A stretch of DNA of 64,000 nt from Sphingobium xanthum (GCF_019737615.1 NZ_JAHKKS010000015.1:20361-84360); one strand, 5' to 3'; positions 1 through 9,234 are shown, counted from the stretch's first letter. Notes: generated by a model not told the origin, from the letters alone. A program made the numbers and translations.

Positions 1-2
1 TT

Positions 3-677
3 GCCGCGGTGCGGGCGGAGCGGGCGCGGGCGGCCGAGGATTATTTCGCCATGCACGCCGAGGAATGGGATGCGCTGCGCTCGCTCTATGTGCCCGAGGC
101 GCAGGTCGAGGCAGCGATGACCGATATTCTGGGCGGCGAGCCGCTCGGTCGCCTGCTCGATATCGGCACCGGCACCGGCCGCATGGCGATGCTGTTCGCG
201 CCGCAGGCTTCCACCGTTGTTGCCATCGATCGTAGCGCCGAGATGCTACGCCTCGCCCGCGGCAACCTGCCGCATGGCATTGCCGACAAGGTCAGGTTCC
301 TGGCGGGCGATTTCAACGAGCTGCCCGTGGCGACGCACTCGGCCGATACGGCCATCCTGCACCAGGTGCTGCATTATGCGCAGGCGCCGGGCCGCGTCAT
401 CGTCGAAGTCGCGCGCACGCTCAAGGATGGCGGACGGCTCTTGATCGTCGATTTCGCGCCGCACGATCGCGAAGAGCTGCGCCAGCGCGATGCGCATACG
501 CGCCTCGGCTTTTCGGACCAGCAGATCGTCGCCTGGTATGCCGCTGCCGGCATTGCCATCGAGCGGGTCGAGACGTTGGCCGGCGGCGCGCTGACCGTGA
601 AGCTCTGGCTCGGGCAGCGGCGAGGCTCGCCGGCCATTGCCCGCCTGCGCAGCAGCAAGGCGTCGCAGGCGGGATGA
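3..677 (+). CDS. ArsR-type regulator/SAM methyltransferase fusion, C-terminal part (5' end outside window)
   Basis: The frame is open to the left edge, so the N-terminus is missing. The visible part starts in a linker (RAERARAAEDYFAMHAEEWD) and continues into a class I SAM-dependent methyltransferase domain with the glycine-rich motif LLDIGTGTGRMA, the acidic ribose-binding motif VVAIDRS and the post-I sequence FLAGDFNELP. This linker plus methyltransferase arrangement is known from ArsR/SmtB-family regulators fused to a UbiE-like domain, so the wHTH part is expected upstream. Metal or thiol-metabolite sensing is inferred from family only. An off-window check of the first ~100 residues would confirm the HTH. 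Confidence 0.8.
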   Translation, partial: AAVRAERARAAEDYFAMHAEEWDALRSLYVPEAQVEAAMTDILGGEPLGRLLDIGTGTGRMAMLFAPQASTVVAIDRSAEMLRLARGNLPHGIADKVRFLAGDFNELPVATHSADTAILHQVLHYAQAPGRVIVEVARTLKDGGRLLIVDFAPHDREELRQRDAHTRLGFSDQQIVAWYAAAGIAIERVETLAGGALTVKLWLGQRRGSPAIARLRSSKASQAG

Positions 678-681
678 GGGC

Positions 682-864
682 CTAGCGGCTGGGCGCGCGT
701 TTTGGTCGTGTCATCAGCGCGCTCAGTCGGTCCTTGATCGCGAGCTTCAGCCGCTTGAGGCGTTGAAGGCGCGCAAAATCCGGCCAGCGTCTTTTCTGTT
801 CGACGCGCAAGGCGTCGTCCAGCTGCTGGTGACGGCTCATGAGGCGGAAGATAGTCTGGGACAA
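682..864 (-). CDS. DUF465 (YdcH-like) small protein
   Basis: A 60-residue protein, highly basic and predicted helical, beginning MSQTIFRLMSRHQQLDDALR with a second helix LQRLKRLKLAIKDRLSAL. The HQQLD and LKRLKLAIKDRL segments are the hallmark of the DUF465 (YdcH) family, small coiled-coil-like cytoplasmic proteins of unknown function. Length matches the family. It runs convergent to the methyltransferase, with its stop 4 bp from that gene's stop. No operon partner is visible downstream. Confidence 0.8.
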   Translation of the reverse strand: MSQTIFRLMSRHQQLDDALRVEQKRRWPDFARLQRLKRLKLAIKDRLSALMTRPKRAPSR

Positions 865-1120
865 TGTGCCACTCCGTATGGATTGAAAGGATCCAATTCG
901 GGTGACAGCCGGGCAGCTTTTTGTGTCTGCTTGGGGGTGCCAGACTAGCGCACCGGTGTCACCCGATGCGGTCCGACATCACGAGAGACGAAGGGGGTAC
1001 GTCAACTCGCCAGAGGGGCCCGGCCCGCGAATCTCAATGTAACAATCGAAGCCGGTATCGCAACCCCCGGCAGAGCGATTTATCTCGCTCCGGATGGCAT
1101 TCGCCGCCTTGCGCGGCCAT

Positions 1121-1831
1121 TCAGTCGCCCAGCTCTTTCGCTTCCTGATATTTGATCTCGAGATAGCGGTTGTGCGCCGCCAGCTTGTCGAGATCGCCGC
1201 TGGCGAGCTGCTGGGTCATCGTCGCGATTTCCTGCTCGATGACACTCAGCCCCTCGACAAGCTGGGCGTCCGGCACGCGGCCGTTGCGCGGCTGTTTGCG
1301 CAGCGGCTCGGGAATGGACTGATAGCCGGTGACGAGTTGCGGCAGATGATCCGAAAGCAGGCGACGCACCTCGGTCGCGGCCGGCTCCTTGGGATCGAGC
1401 CTGGCGAGCTGCGGCGCCAGCGTTTCCAGCCGATTGCCGATCGCGTCGAGGATCGGCATGGCCGGCGCCGGCAGGGCCTTGCGCTGGCTTTCCAGCCAGA
1501 TCTCGGTCTTGAGCGGCAGTGCCTTGAGGTCGGTATCGGCCAGCTTCTCGGCCACGACGGTGGGCGTCGCCGGCACGAAGGCGAAGGCGAGGCAGGCCAG
1601 CAGCAGCCCCATCACGATCAGAAGCCCCGTGCTGCCGAGCGGCTGGATGAAACCGAACACGGTCGCGCCGACCACCACGAGCACCGCCGCGACGATCATG
1701 CGCTTGAGGCGCGACATCAGGTCCTGCCGCTTGTGCGCCCGCCCGCGCGCGCTCGTGGAGCGATAGCGGTCGGTCGTGCGCACCATGATCTCGTTGGCGC
1801 GGGCCAGGATGTCGTCGCTCTCGCTCGGCAT
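1121..1831 (-). CDS. Membrane protein of the telA operon (unknown function)
   Basis: A 236-residue protein with a basic N-terminus, two adjacent hydrophobic segments at about residues 45-85 (MIVAAVLVVVGATVFGF and LLIVMGLLLACLAFAFV), then a long charged, mostly helical cytoplasmic tail. It lies 10 bp downstream of the TelA gene on the same strand, so the two are almost certainly co-transcribed. A membrane partner next to TelA is common (XpaC-like 5-bromo-4-chloroindolyl phosphate hydrolysis proteins in other bacteria), and this may be a distant version. No catalytic motif is seen. Confidence 0.7.
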   Translation of the reverse strand: MPSESDDILARANEIMVRTTDRYRSTSARGRAHKRQDLMSRLKRMIVAAVLVVVGATVFGFIQPLGSTGLLIVMGLLLACLAFAFVPATPTVVAEKLADTDLKALPLKTEIWLESQRKALPAPAMPILDAIGNRLETLAPQLARLDPKEPAATEVRRLLSDHLPQLVTGYQSIPEPLRKQPRNGRVPDAQLVEGLSVIEQEIATMTQQLASGDLDKLAAHNRYLEIKYQEAKELGD

Positions 1832-1841
1832 GCTCAGGCCT

Positions 1842-3059
1842 TCACTCGATCGCCGTCAGCGGCGAATTGCCGCTGGAAACGGCGGCCTGCGCCCGCGCCT
1901 GACCTTCGGCCCGCGCGATATAGCCCTTGGACTTCTCGACCTCGCCGGAGAGCGTGTTGACCGTGGTCTTCATGTTCTCGAGCGCCTTCAGCTTGAAGGT
2001 GTCGATATTGTCCATCGTGTCGTAGATGTTCTGGAAGGCGCGCTGCAGCGTCTCCAGCGGGATGGTGCTGGAGGCCGCCTGTTCATGGATCTGCGCGGTC
2101 TGTGTCTTGAGCAGTTCGCCCGTGCTGTCGATGATGTTGGCCGTCGTGGTGTTGAGCGCCGTGATCTGCTCCAGCACCAGCCGTTGCCCGGCGAGCGCCT
2201 GCGCCACCGTCACCGCCGTGCGCAGCGCCGCGACCGTGGTCGTGGAGGCGCGATCGACGCCCTTCACCAGCTCGACATTGTTCTTCTTGACCAGATCGAG
2301 CGCGAGATAGCCCTGCACCGTCACCGCCATCTGCGTCAGCAGATCCTGCGTGCGCTGGCGGACATAGAAAAGCGCGCTCTCGCGGATCGCCTTGGCCTTG
2401 GCCGGATCGGTCGAGTCCAGCTCCAGCGCCTTGTCCTCCAGCCGCTGGTCCATCGCCTTGGCGATGTGGATCATCTGCTCGAGGCGGCCCATGGTCGCCC
2501 ACATATTCTGCCGTTCGACATCGACTGCGGCATTGTCCTTGATCAGCGTGTCCTTGCCCGAGGCAAGGCTGCCGAGGATCGAGTTGATGTGCGTCTGGCT
2601 CGACTTGTAGCTGTCGAAATAGTTCCGCATCCTGTTGCCGAACGGGATGATGCCGAACAGCTTCTTCGGCGCGAGCAGATTGCCTTTCTTGCCCGGATCG
2701 AGATCCTCGACGACGCGGCGCAACTCGGCGAGATCGTTGCCGACGCTCAGATCGCTGTCCATCGCGCGCACCGGCCGGTCGAGGAAACGGTTGGAATGGC
2801 CCGCTGCCTCAGCGATTTCCTTGCGGCCCATATTGGTGATCTGATCGACCTTCGCGCCGAACTCGGGCGAATTGGCATCGAGCGCGGCCAGCTCCTCGAC
2901 AAAGCCGTGGACCTTCTCGTCCAGCTTGGAGCGCTTTTCGTCCTCGATCGGCACCAGTCCTGCCGCCTTTTCGGGCGTCACGGCGGGCACCACATCGGGC
3001 GGGCTCAGGTCCAGCTTCTCTTCGGTCTTGGTCGTCGTCGCGGTCGTCGCCATCGTCAT
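1842..3059 (-). CDS. telA: TelA-like toxic anion resistance protein
   Basis: A 405-residue, almost entirely helical protein matching the TelA/KlaA family of tellurite/toxic-anion resistance proteins in length and sequence, e.g. NRFLDRPVRAMDS, LAPKKLFGIIPFGNRMRNYF and YIARAEGQARAQ. It has no membrane segment and is probably cytoplasmic or peripheral. Family members act in tellurite resistance and envelope stress; the biochemical role is unknown. It is the first gene of a two-gene minus-strand operon. A 26-bp interrupted palindrome lies just upstream of the start and may be its operator. Confidence 0.9.
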   Translation of the reverse strand: MTMATTATTTKTEEKLDLSPPDVVPAVTPEKAAGLVPIEDEKRSKLDEKVHGFVEELAALDANSPEFGAKVDQITNMGRKEIAEAAGHSNRFLDRPVRAMDSDLSVGNDLAELRRVVEDLDPGKKGNLLAPKKLFGIIPFGNRMRNYFDSYKSSQTHINSILGSLASGKDTLIKDNAAVDVERQNMWATMGRLEQMIHIAKAMDQRLEDKALELDSTDPAKAKAIRESALFYVRQRTQDLLTQMAVTVQGYLALDLVKKNNVELVKGVDRASTTTVAALRTAVTVAQALAGQRLVLEQITALNTTTANIIDSTGELLKTQTAQIHEQAASSTIPLETLQRAFQNIYDTMDNIDTFKLKALENMKTTVNTLSGEVEKSKGYIARAEGQARAQAAVSSGNSPLTAIE

Positions 3060-3480
3060 CTCCTGAATGGTGTTATATCACAATAGAACACCATGGGTTC
3101 AAGGCCCCAATTTCTATAGGCCGCGCGCGGCCGGGAAGTAAGCCCCGCCGTGGTTGTGGGGCCTCCGCAGCAAGGGTCGGCGTCTCTCTTCGCTAACTTC
3201 GCACGTGTGGCGCATGGAGAAATCTCATAAACATTTTGGAATCAGATACTTAGATCGAAAGCGGATGTAAGATGATTGCAGCGCTGTAGGACAGAGGATT
3301 TTTGCCGGGTCCACGGGTTTCCGCTTGGTAAACCAATGCTAACCATTGCCCGCTTATGCTGCCCCGTTTCCCGGGAGGATTGCAAAGGCGCGCCGAATGT
3401 ATCACGCTCATCGCTTCGAGAGGATGTCCCTGAACAGGCGCCTGGACGGACGTCATGTCCGCCATGGAACGGGGGGCGCC
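3060..3480. other. Intergenic region between divergent telA and sthA
   Basis: About 420 bp without a convincing gene. It holds the palindrome next to telA and, at 3283-3304, a 22-nt stretch (GCTGTAGGACAG followed by GGATTTTTG) that recurs in the dispersed intergenic element at 9235 and 22097. The sthA frame is open upstream to 3346, but that part has no family homology that I recognise. Confidence 0.5.
3068..3093 (-). promoter_or_regulatory. Interrupted palindrome upstream of telA (candidate operator)
   Basis: Perfect 7-bp arms TGGTGTT and AACACCA are separated by 12 AT-rich bases and start 9 bp upstream of the TelA start codon. The position overlaps where a promoter or repressor site would lie. 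No regulator gene is adjacent, so a dimeric repressor is inference. Confidence 0.35.
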
Positions 3481-4878
3481 GTGGACAATTATGATCTCGT
3501 CGTGATCGGCAGCGGCCCCGCCGGGCGCCGTGCCGCTGTGCAGGCGGCGAAGCTCGGCAAGTCGGTCCTGGTCGTCGAGGGGCGCAAGCGCGTCGGCGGC
3601 GTGTCCGTCCACACCGGCACGATCCCATCCAAGACGCTGCGCGAGACCGTCCTCAACCTCACCGGCTGGCGCGAGCGCGGCTTTTATGGCCGCTCCTACC
3701 GCGTGAAGAAGGATATTGGCGGCAGCGATCTCGATACGCGCCTCAACAAGACGCTGGAACATGAAGTCGATGTGCTGGAGCATCAGTTCCAGCGTAACGG
3801 CGTAAAGACCATGGAAGGCTTCGCGCGCTTCGTCGATCCGCACACCGTGATCGTGACTGCGCCGGACGAGAGCGAGCTTCATATTCGCGGCGAACGTTTC
3901 GTCATCGCGGTCGGCACGGCGCCGTTCCGGCCGGACTATATCCCGTTCGACGACGATATCGTGCTGGACAGCGACGTGCTGATCGAGAGCCCGCGCGTGC
4001 CGCGCAGCCTGGTCGTCATCGGCGCCGGTGTGATCGGCATCGAATATGCGACGATCTTCTCCGCGCTCGACGTGCAGGTCACGCTTGTCGAGCCGCGCGA
4101 GACCTTCCTGGATTTCATCGATCGCGAGGTCATCGAGGAATTCGTGCATCAGCTGCGCGATCGCAACATGATGATCCGCCTGGGATCGGAAGTGGCGACC
4201 ATCGAGAAGGACGGGAACGGCCGCGTCGTCACCACGCTGGAGGACGGTCGCACGATCCGGTCGGAAATGCTGCTGTTCGCGGCGGGTCGCGTCGGCGCGA
4301 CGGCCACCCTCGGTCTCGAAAATTGTGGTCTCGCCGTCGACAATCGCGGCCGCCTCAAGGTCGATCCCAAGACGTTCCAGACCGACGTTTCGCACATCTA
4401 TGCTGCCGGCGACGTCATCGGCTTCCCGAGCCTTGCTTCCACCTCGATGGAGCAGGGCCGGATCGCCGCTTGCCACGCCTTCGGCCTGCCGATGCCGCCC
4501 GCGCCCGCCTATTTCCCCTATGGCATCTATGCCGTGCCGGAAATCTCGACGGTGGGGATGAGCGAGCAGGACGTGAAGGAGAAGAAGATCCCCTATGAAT
4601 GCGGGATCGCGCGCTTCCGCGAGACCTCCCGCGGGCACATCATGGGGCTCGACAGCGGCATGATGAAGATGATCTTCTCGATCAAGACGCGGCGGCTGCT
4701 CGGCGTCCACATATTGGGCGAAGGCGCAACCGAGCTGATCCACATCGGCCAGGCAGTGCTCAACCTCAAGGGCACGATCGACTATTTCATCGAGAATACG
4801 TTCAATTATCCGACGCTGGCCGAGGCCTACAAGATCGCGGCGCTGGATGCCTGGAACCGGATGCCGCGGGCGGATTGA
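3481..4878 (+). CDS. sthA: Soluble pyridine nucleotide transhydrogenase (Si-specific)
   Basis: FAD-dependent enzyme that moves hydride between NADPH and NAD+ in the cytoplasm. The N-terminal FAD motif VVIGSGPAGRRAAVQAAKLG is followed by GGVSVHTGTIPSKTLRE. In lipoamide dehydrogenases this site carries the CxxxxC redox disulfide; here both cysteines are replaced, which defines SthA. The NAD-binding motif VVIGAGVIGIEYA and the C-terminal dimerisation domain are intact. The GTG at 3481 gives 465 residues, the usual family length. An upstream ATG at 3424 is in frame but would add an unconserved tail. Confidence 0.93.
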   Translation: MDNYDLVVIGSGPAGRRAAVQAAKLGKSVLVVEGRKRVGGVSVHTGTIPSKTLRETVLNLTGWRERGFYGRSYRVKKDIGGSDLDTRLNKTLEHEVDVLEHQFQRNGVKTMEGFARFVDPHTVIVTAPDESELHIRGERFVIAVGTAPFRPDYIPFDDDIVLDSDVLIESPRVPRSLVVIGAGVIGIEYATIFSALDVQVTLVEPRETFLDFIDREVIEEFVHQLRDRNMMIRLGSEVATIEKDGNGRVVTTLEDGRTIRSEMLLFAAGRVGATATLGLENCGLAVDNRGRLKVDPKTFQTDVSHIYAAGDVIGFPSLASTSMEQGRIAACHAFGLPMPPAPAYFPYGIYAVPEISTVGMSEQDVKEKKIPYECGIARFRETSRGHIMGLDSGMMKMIFSIKTRRLLGVHILGEGATELIHIGQAVLNLKGTIDYFIENTFNYPTLAEAYKIAALDAWNRMPRAD

Positions 4879-4894
4879 GCGCCGGATCAATCAC

Positions 4895-5040
4895 CGTTCG
4901 CTCTGAGCTTGTCGAAGGGCTTTGCTGAGCGAAGGCGAAGCAATTCTCGCTTCGATCAAATGAGGGCTTCGACTTCGGCAAAGCCGAAGTTCATCCTGAG
5001 CGCCTGCCGCAGGGGAGCAGTCGAAGGGCTCAGCCCGAAT
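4895..5040. repeat. Sphingomonad-type palindromic intergenic repeat cluster
   Basis: The gap between sthA and the DUF4893 gene contains repeated short modules around TCGAAGGGC and its complement: GAGCTTGTCGAAGGGCTT, CGAAGGCGAAG, GGGCTTCGACTTCGGCAAAG and GCAGTCGAAGGGCTCAG. Several can fold into hairpins. The pattern resembles REP-like elements dispersed in sphingomonad genomes. It may double as a bidirectional termination zone for the two convergent genes. Confidence 0.6.
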
Positions 5041-5062
5041 GGGCTGGAAATAGCAGGAACAC

Positions 5063-5764
5063 TTACGGCTGCGCCACTGTCTCAGACGGGGTCTCCGCCG
5101 GCGGCTCCACCGCCTGCTGTTTGAGCGGGACGGGAGTCAGTTCGTAGATGTCCAGGCCGTCCTTGCCGTCGCGCCAGGGGAGGACGAGACGCCAGCGGAA
5201 CGGGCCGATGCGCTCGACGACGCCGACAAGATCGCGCTCCGGCTCGGTGCCGTAGGGCATCGGAACGTCGGTCGCCGCATATTGCTTCGCGCCGGTTAGG
5301 ACGAGGCGTTGCTCGCCGTCCGTGTGCAGATAGCCGCCGGGCAGTTCCGAGCCGGTCTGTTTGGTGAAGAACAGGCTGTCGGCGCGGTCGCCGCGAATAT
5401 AGCAGAAGAATTCGGGGAAGCTCTTATAGGCCGGTTCGCGACCGCCGGACGCGCCGATCTTGACCAGCCGGCAATGATAGGAGCCGGGCGGCGGGGCGGG
5501 ATGATTGCGCGCGGCCTGCGGCGCGAGCAGATCGCCTTCGCGCCGAATCTGCGAGCGGAAGCGCTGCGAGGCAGCGAGCGCGCGATCCCAGATGCCGGGC
5601 AAGCCGGTCAGCCGATCGCTGTCCTGCGCCGAGACGATGGCGCGCCATCCGGTCGGCTGCGGCACTTCGGGCACGTCCAGCCTGGGGATGGCGATCATCG
5701 CCTGCGGGCGGGGCGCGCAGGCCGCCAGCGCAGCCAGGGCTGCGATCGAAACAATATACTTCAT
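5063..5764 (-). CDS. DUF4893 domain lipoprotein
   Basis: A 233-residue exported protein. The N-terminus MKYIVSIAALAALAACAPRP is a lipoprotein signal with lipobox LAAC (lipidated Cys ~16). The mature part, with WDRALAASQRFRSQI, GSYHCRLVKIG, FPEFFCYI and the end segment YELTPV, fits DUF4893, found mostly in sphingomonads. Two cysteines (YHC, FFC) could pair in the periplasm. Function unknown. The tail after residue ~215 is proline/glutamate-rich. It faces sthA convergently across the repeat cluster. Confidence 0.8.
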   Translation of the reverse strand: MKYIVSIAALAALAACAPRPQAMIAIPRLDVPEVPQPTGWRAIVSAQDSDRLTGLPGIWDRALAASQRFRSQIRREGDLLAPQAARNHPAPPPGSYHCRLVKIGASGGREPAYKSFPEFFCYIRGDRADSLFFTKQTGSELPGGYLHTDGEQRLVLTGAKQYAATDVPMPYGTEPERDLVGVVERIGPFRWRLVLPWRDGKDGLDIYELTPVPLKQQAVEPPAETPSETVAQP

Positions 5765-5917
5765 CGGATTAACCCTTGTTCACAAAGAGTTAACTGTGAA
5801 ATGCGGCAAAGGCGTTAACAAAAGGTAAACGAAGCTTTGCCGCTATTCTTCGATGCGATGAAGCGATGCTCTGCGCCGGTCAATGCCTGGTCGGGACGAA
5901 CGGTGACTTATTGGCGG

Positions 5918-6775
5918 TCAGACCGCCCGAGCCGTCACCAGCCACGCCTTGCCACCGAGCAGATTGCCCTTGCCGGGCACGTGATGCGGCTCCAGCGCTG
6001 CCGCGAGATCGGCGATCACGGCCTGACGCAGCGCCTCGGGCGCCGCTTCGAGCGCGCGCGCAACGGAAAGCGACTTCGAGACGAATTCCGCGGCCTCTTC
6101 CGGCGTCGCGCCTGCGCCGCCGACCGGCATCAGCGTTTCGAAGGGCGTGATCTCGATCGACCCGAATTGCGCCTGCTCCAGCAGTTCGCGGACATAGGCG
6201 GTGTCGGCGAGGGCAAAGGGGCCGGGCGCGCGGGGATCGGTCTGCGGCTGACCGAGATGTTTCGCGACGACGCCCATGATCGTCATGATCCAGGCATTTT
6301 CGAACGGCGGCGCCCAGACGGCGAGATCGATGCGTCCGCCATCCTTGAGCATCCGGCGCAGGTTGCGGAAGCCTGCCGGTGCATCGGGGAAGAACATGCT
6401 GCCGAAGCGGGAGAACAGCCGGTCGAACGGGGCGCCGGTGATGGTCGCGCTCGCCGCATCGGCGCAGACGAAGCGCACGTCCGATTGCGTGCCCTGCGTC
6501 GCGCGCGTGCCGGCGGACCAGATGAGATCCGCGGAAATGTCCACGCCCGTCGCGCTGCCGCCCGGTGAGACGGCGCGGCCGATCGCGATCGTCGTGCCGC
6601 CGCCACCGCAGCCGATATCGACCACATGTTCGCCCGGCTTGAAGGCGGCATGCTGGAGCAAGGCGGCGCCGATCGGCTGGATCATCGTCTCGAAACGCTG
6701 CAGATTGGCGAGCCAGATGCGTCCGGTATCGCCCGCCCAGTCTTCGGCATGCATGCCGTCTTCCGATGTACTCAT
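5918..6775 (-). CDS. Class I SAM-dependent methyltransferase
   Basis: A 285-residue cytoplasmic methyltransferase with motif I VVDIGCGGGGTTIAIG at about residues 55-70, acidic motif TGVDIS, post-I VRFVCADAAS and the membrane-lipid/UbiE-like FDRLFSRFGSMFF. The ATG at 6775 is preceded by GGAGAG at good spacing; an upstream in-frame codon at 6802 has no ribosome site. The substrate cannot be told from sequence. It ends upstream of the palindrome-free gap before the DUF4893 gene and lies upstream of nothing co-directional in close contact. Confidence 0.8.
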   Translation of the reverse strand: MSTSEDGMHAEDWAGDTGRIWLANLQRFETMIQPIGAALLQHAAFKPGEHVVDIGCGGGGTTIAIGRAVSPGGSATGVDISADLIWSAGTRATQGTQSDVRFVCADAASATITGAPFDRLFSRFGSMFFPDAPAGFRNLRRMLKDGGRIDLAVWAPPFENAWIMTIMGVVAKHLGQPQTDPRAPGPFALADTAYVRELLEQAQFGSIEITPFETLMPVGGAGATPEEAAEFVSKSLSVARALEAAPEALRQAVIADLAAALEPHHVPGKGNLLGGKAWLVTARAV

Positions 6776-6833
6776 GACCCACTCTCCTGTTCTTGCCGAC
6801 AAGTGATGGCAAGTCGCGCGAGGCTTGTCGAGG

Positions 6834-8459
6834 TCACGCTTTGGTAAGGGCGAGGGTCAACATTTTCGCCGCAAGCTCGCGCTCGCCCATGACGACATCG
6901 GAAATGCCGAGCTTGAGCAGATGCTCGACTTCGCCGTCGGAATGGGCACGGGCGATGATGCGCAGGCCGGGTTTCATCGCGCGGGCCTTCTCGCCGATCG
7001 CGCCGCCGTCGAAGCCCTCAGGAATGGCGATGAGCAGCCCGGTCGCCCGGTCGATGCCGGCGGCTTCCAGCACGCGCCGGTCCACGGCATTGCCGCAGAT
7101 CGCCTCGTGCCCGTCCGTAGCCGCCTCCTTCGCGCGCTCGTCGTCATCCTCGATCACGACCAGCGGCTCGCCGCGCGCCTTGAGGCCGCTCGCCAGCATT
7201 TTGCCGACGCGCCCATAGCCGACGAGCACGACATGGGTGAGATCGGCCGAAGGGGTCGGTTCGGGCGCGGCCTGCGCCCTGTCCCGGTCGCGCAAGATGA
7301 ACGAGAAGATGAACGGGTTGAGGAAGATCGAGAAGATCGCGCCGGCGAGGATGAGGTCGCGCGCGTCCTCCGGCATGATCTTGAGGCCCACGCCGAGCGT
7401 CGCGAGAATGAAGGAGAATTCGCCGATCTGCGCGAGGCTGGCGGCGATGGTCAGCGCGGTGTCGCTCTTATGGCCGAAGCCGCGCACGAGATAGAAAGCC
7501 GCGAGGGACTTGCCGAGCACGATGATCGCGACCGTCGCAATGAGCGGCAGCGGCTGCTCGATGATCACGCGCGGATCGAACAGCATGCCGACCGAGACGA
7601 AGAACAGCACGGCGAAGGCATCGCGCAGCGGCAGTGTGTCTTCGGTCGCGCGGCGGCTGAGCGGGGTCTCGCCCAGGATCATGCCGGCGAAGAAGGCGCC
7701 GAGCGCGAAGGAGACGTCGAAGATATAGGCCGATCCCGCCGCGACGCCGAGCGCGATGGCGAGGACGGCGAGGCGGAAGAGCTCGCGCGAGCCGGTATGG
7801 ACGACCCAGTGCAGCGCGGCGGGAATGACGCGGCGGGCGACGATCAGCATGAAGGCGACGAAGCCGCCGACCTTGAGGAAGGTGAGGGCAAGCGGCCAGG
7901 CGACCGCAGCGGCACTCGTGCCGGCCGGGTTCTTCGCCATGCCGGCAAGGACGGGCAGCAGCACCAGCGCCAGCACCATCGCCAGATCCTCGACGATGAG
8001 CCAGCCGACCGCGATGCGTCCCCGTTCGGTCTCGACCAGATCACGCGCCTGCAGAGCGCGCAGCAGTACGACCGTGGACGCGACGGACAAGGCAAGGCCG
8101 AAGACGAAGCCCGCGAGCGGGTTCCAGCCCAGCCACCAGGCGAGGCCCATGCCGAGCAGCGTCGCGGTTGCGATCTGTGCGATGGCGCCCGGCACGGCGA
8201 TCTTGCGGACGGAGAGCAGGTCCTTCAGCGAGAAATGCAGGCCGACGCCGAACATGAGCAGGATGACGCCGATCTCGGCAAGCTCGTTGGCGAGGTTCGC
8301 GTCCGCGACGAAGCCCGGCGTGAACGGGCCGACGATGACGCCGGCGAGCAGATAGCCCGCGATCGGCGAGACGCGCAGGCGCATGGCGATGGCGCCCATG
8401 ATGAAGGCGACGACGAAGCCGGCGACGATGGTGGCGATGAGCGGCGTATAATGGGGCAT
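6834..8459 (-). CDS. Cation:proton antiporter, KefB/YbaL type (CPA2)
   Basis: A 541-residue inner-membrane protein: residues ~1-385 form about 12 membrane segments of a CPA2 Na+/H+ exchanger domain (YLLAGVIVGPFTPGF, ALSVASTVVLLRAL, GWLIVEDLAMVLALVLLPVL). They are followed by a cytoplasmic TrkA-N/RCK domain with the NAD-binding motif VVLVGYGRVGKMLASGL. This layout and length match YbaL/KefB potassium efflux systems. The start is set at MPHYTPLI, where hydrophobic sequence begins; the longer frame adds 65 unconserved residues. Two small genes of unknown role lie immediately upstream on the same strand. Confidence 0.88.
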   Translation of the reverse strand: MPHYTPLIATIVAGFVVAFIMGAIAMRLRVSPIAGYLLAGVIVGPFTPGFVADANLANELAEIGVILLMFGVGLHFSLKDLLSVRKIAVPGAIAQIATATLLGMGLAWWLGWNPLAGFVFGLALSVASTVVLLRALQARDLVETERGRIAVGWLIVEDLAMVLALVLLPVLAGMAKNPAGTSAAAVAWPLALTFLKVGGFVAFMLIVARRVIPAALHWVVHTGSRELFRLAVLAIALGVAAGSAYIFDVSFALGAFFAGMILGETPLSRRATEDTLPLRDAFAVLFFVSVGMLFDPRVIIEQPLPLIATVAIIVLGKSLAAFYLVRGFGHKSDTALTIAASLAQIGEFSFILATLGVGLKIMPEDARDLILAGAIFSIFLNPFIFSFILRDRDRAQAAPEPTPSADLTHVVLVGYGRVGKMLASGLKARGEPLVVIEDDDERAKEAATDGHEAICGNAVDRRVLEAAGIDRATGLLIAIPEGFDGGAIGEKARAMKPGLRIIARAHSDGEVEHLLKLGISDVVMGERELAAKMLTLALTKA

Positions 8460-8541
8460 CAGGCGGGGGTCTGTCCTTGGTCTGGCGGTCAGGGCAGGGC
8501 CGGTCGGGGCGCCGCCACGATTCGACGTGACGGCGCCCGCT

Positions 8542-8658
8542 TCATCCGGCGAACCCGCCGGCCAGGGCGGCCATGCCGAGCGCTGCGATGCCGAGGGCGG
8601 CGCAGACGAAGGGCATGAACCAGCCGGGCGGCCGGGGTTCGTCATCCTGCTCAATCAT
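8542..8658 (-). CDS. Small single-span membrane protein (38 aa)
   Basis: An ORF of 38 codons, beginning MIEQDDEPRPPGWFMPFVCA and ending in an Ala/Gly-rich hydrophobic stretch. It has an acidic N-terminus and one transmembrane segment (residues ~14-38). A GGGAG ribosome site lies about 9 bp upstream of the ATG. It sits between the antiporter and a 137-aa hypothetical gene, all on the same strand, so an operon with the antiporter is likely. Function unknown; an accessory subunit is only a guess. Confidence 0.5.
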   Translation of the reverse strand: MIEQDDEPRPPGWFMPFVCAALGIAALGMAALAGGFAG

Positions 8659-8700
8659 CTTCTTGGCTCCCTTTTGGGGGATCCGGTCAGTGCGATAACG

Positions 8701-9114
8701 TCAGAGCGTGGAGAGCGGGGGAGCGCGGGGCTGGGCCTGCGTCGTGTGTCGCGCCAGCCTGCGGGGCGTGGCGTCGGGATAGGAGGTCGCGCGATCGGGG
8801 CCGAACGCGGCGCGCGCCGCGTCGGCGTGGGCAATGGTGATGAAGGTGAGCGGATGCGGGTCGCCGGTTGGCCGGGCCTTGCCCGCGCCGGGATCCTGCA
8901 GAACGGCCTCGGCGTGAACCAGCGTCTGCATGCGTCCGCGCAGGGCGACGACGCTGGTCGCCGGATCGAAGGCCGATCCGGTCGCGCGGGTGGACGGCAG
9001 CCCGGAGGTCAGGACCGCCGGCACCAGCGCACTCGCCAGCGCGAGCAGCAGCGCGACGATGAACCATCGTCCCTGTTTGACGCGCTGCGCGAGAAGGCTG
9101 TGCCGGTCGATCAT
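8701..9114 (-). CDS. Hypothetical membrane-anchored protein
   Basis: A 137-residue protein with a basic N-terminus, one membrane segment (WFIVALLLALASALVPAVL, residues ~17-36) and an exported domain of about 100 residues without recognised motifs. It contains FDPATSVVALRGRMQTLVHA and ends in a basic, proline-rich tail. It is the first gene of a possible three-gene unit with the 38-aa protein and the antiporter. I do not recognise the family. Confidence 0.5.
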   Translation of the reverse strand: MIDRHSLLAQRVKQGRWFIVALLLALASALVPAVLTSGLPSTRATGSAFDPATSVVALRGRMQTLVHAEAVLQDPGAGKARPTGDPHPLTFITIAHADAARAAFGPDRATSYPDATPRRLARHTTQAQPRAPPLSTL

Positions 9115-9234
9115 GTCTACGCAGTGTATCGCATGCGGCGTGAACGGGGAATGACCCGCGTAATTTTGCTGCGCGAAGCTGAGCTACTCGCCCGGTGCGA
9201 CACCCTTCGCGGAAAGGAGGCCGCCGGAGGCACT

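Noticed and set aside
3250..4890. 546-codon ORF antisense to sthA
   Set aside because: Lies opposite sthA with low-complexity, basic/acidic composition typical of the antisense strand of a high-GC gene; no ribosome site or family match.
6825..8618. 597-codon plus-strand ORF
   Set aside because: Antisense of the antiporter gene; codon phase follows the minus-strand gene, and the protein is Glu/Asp/Arg low complexity.
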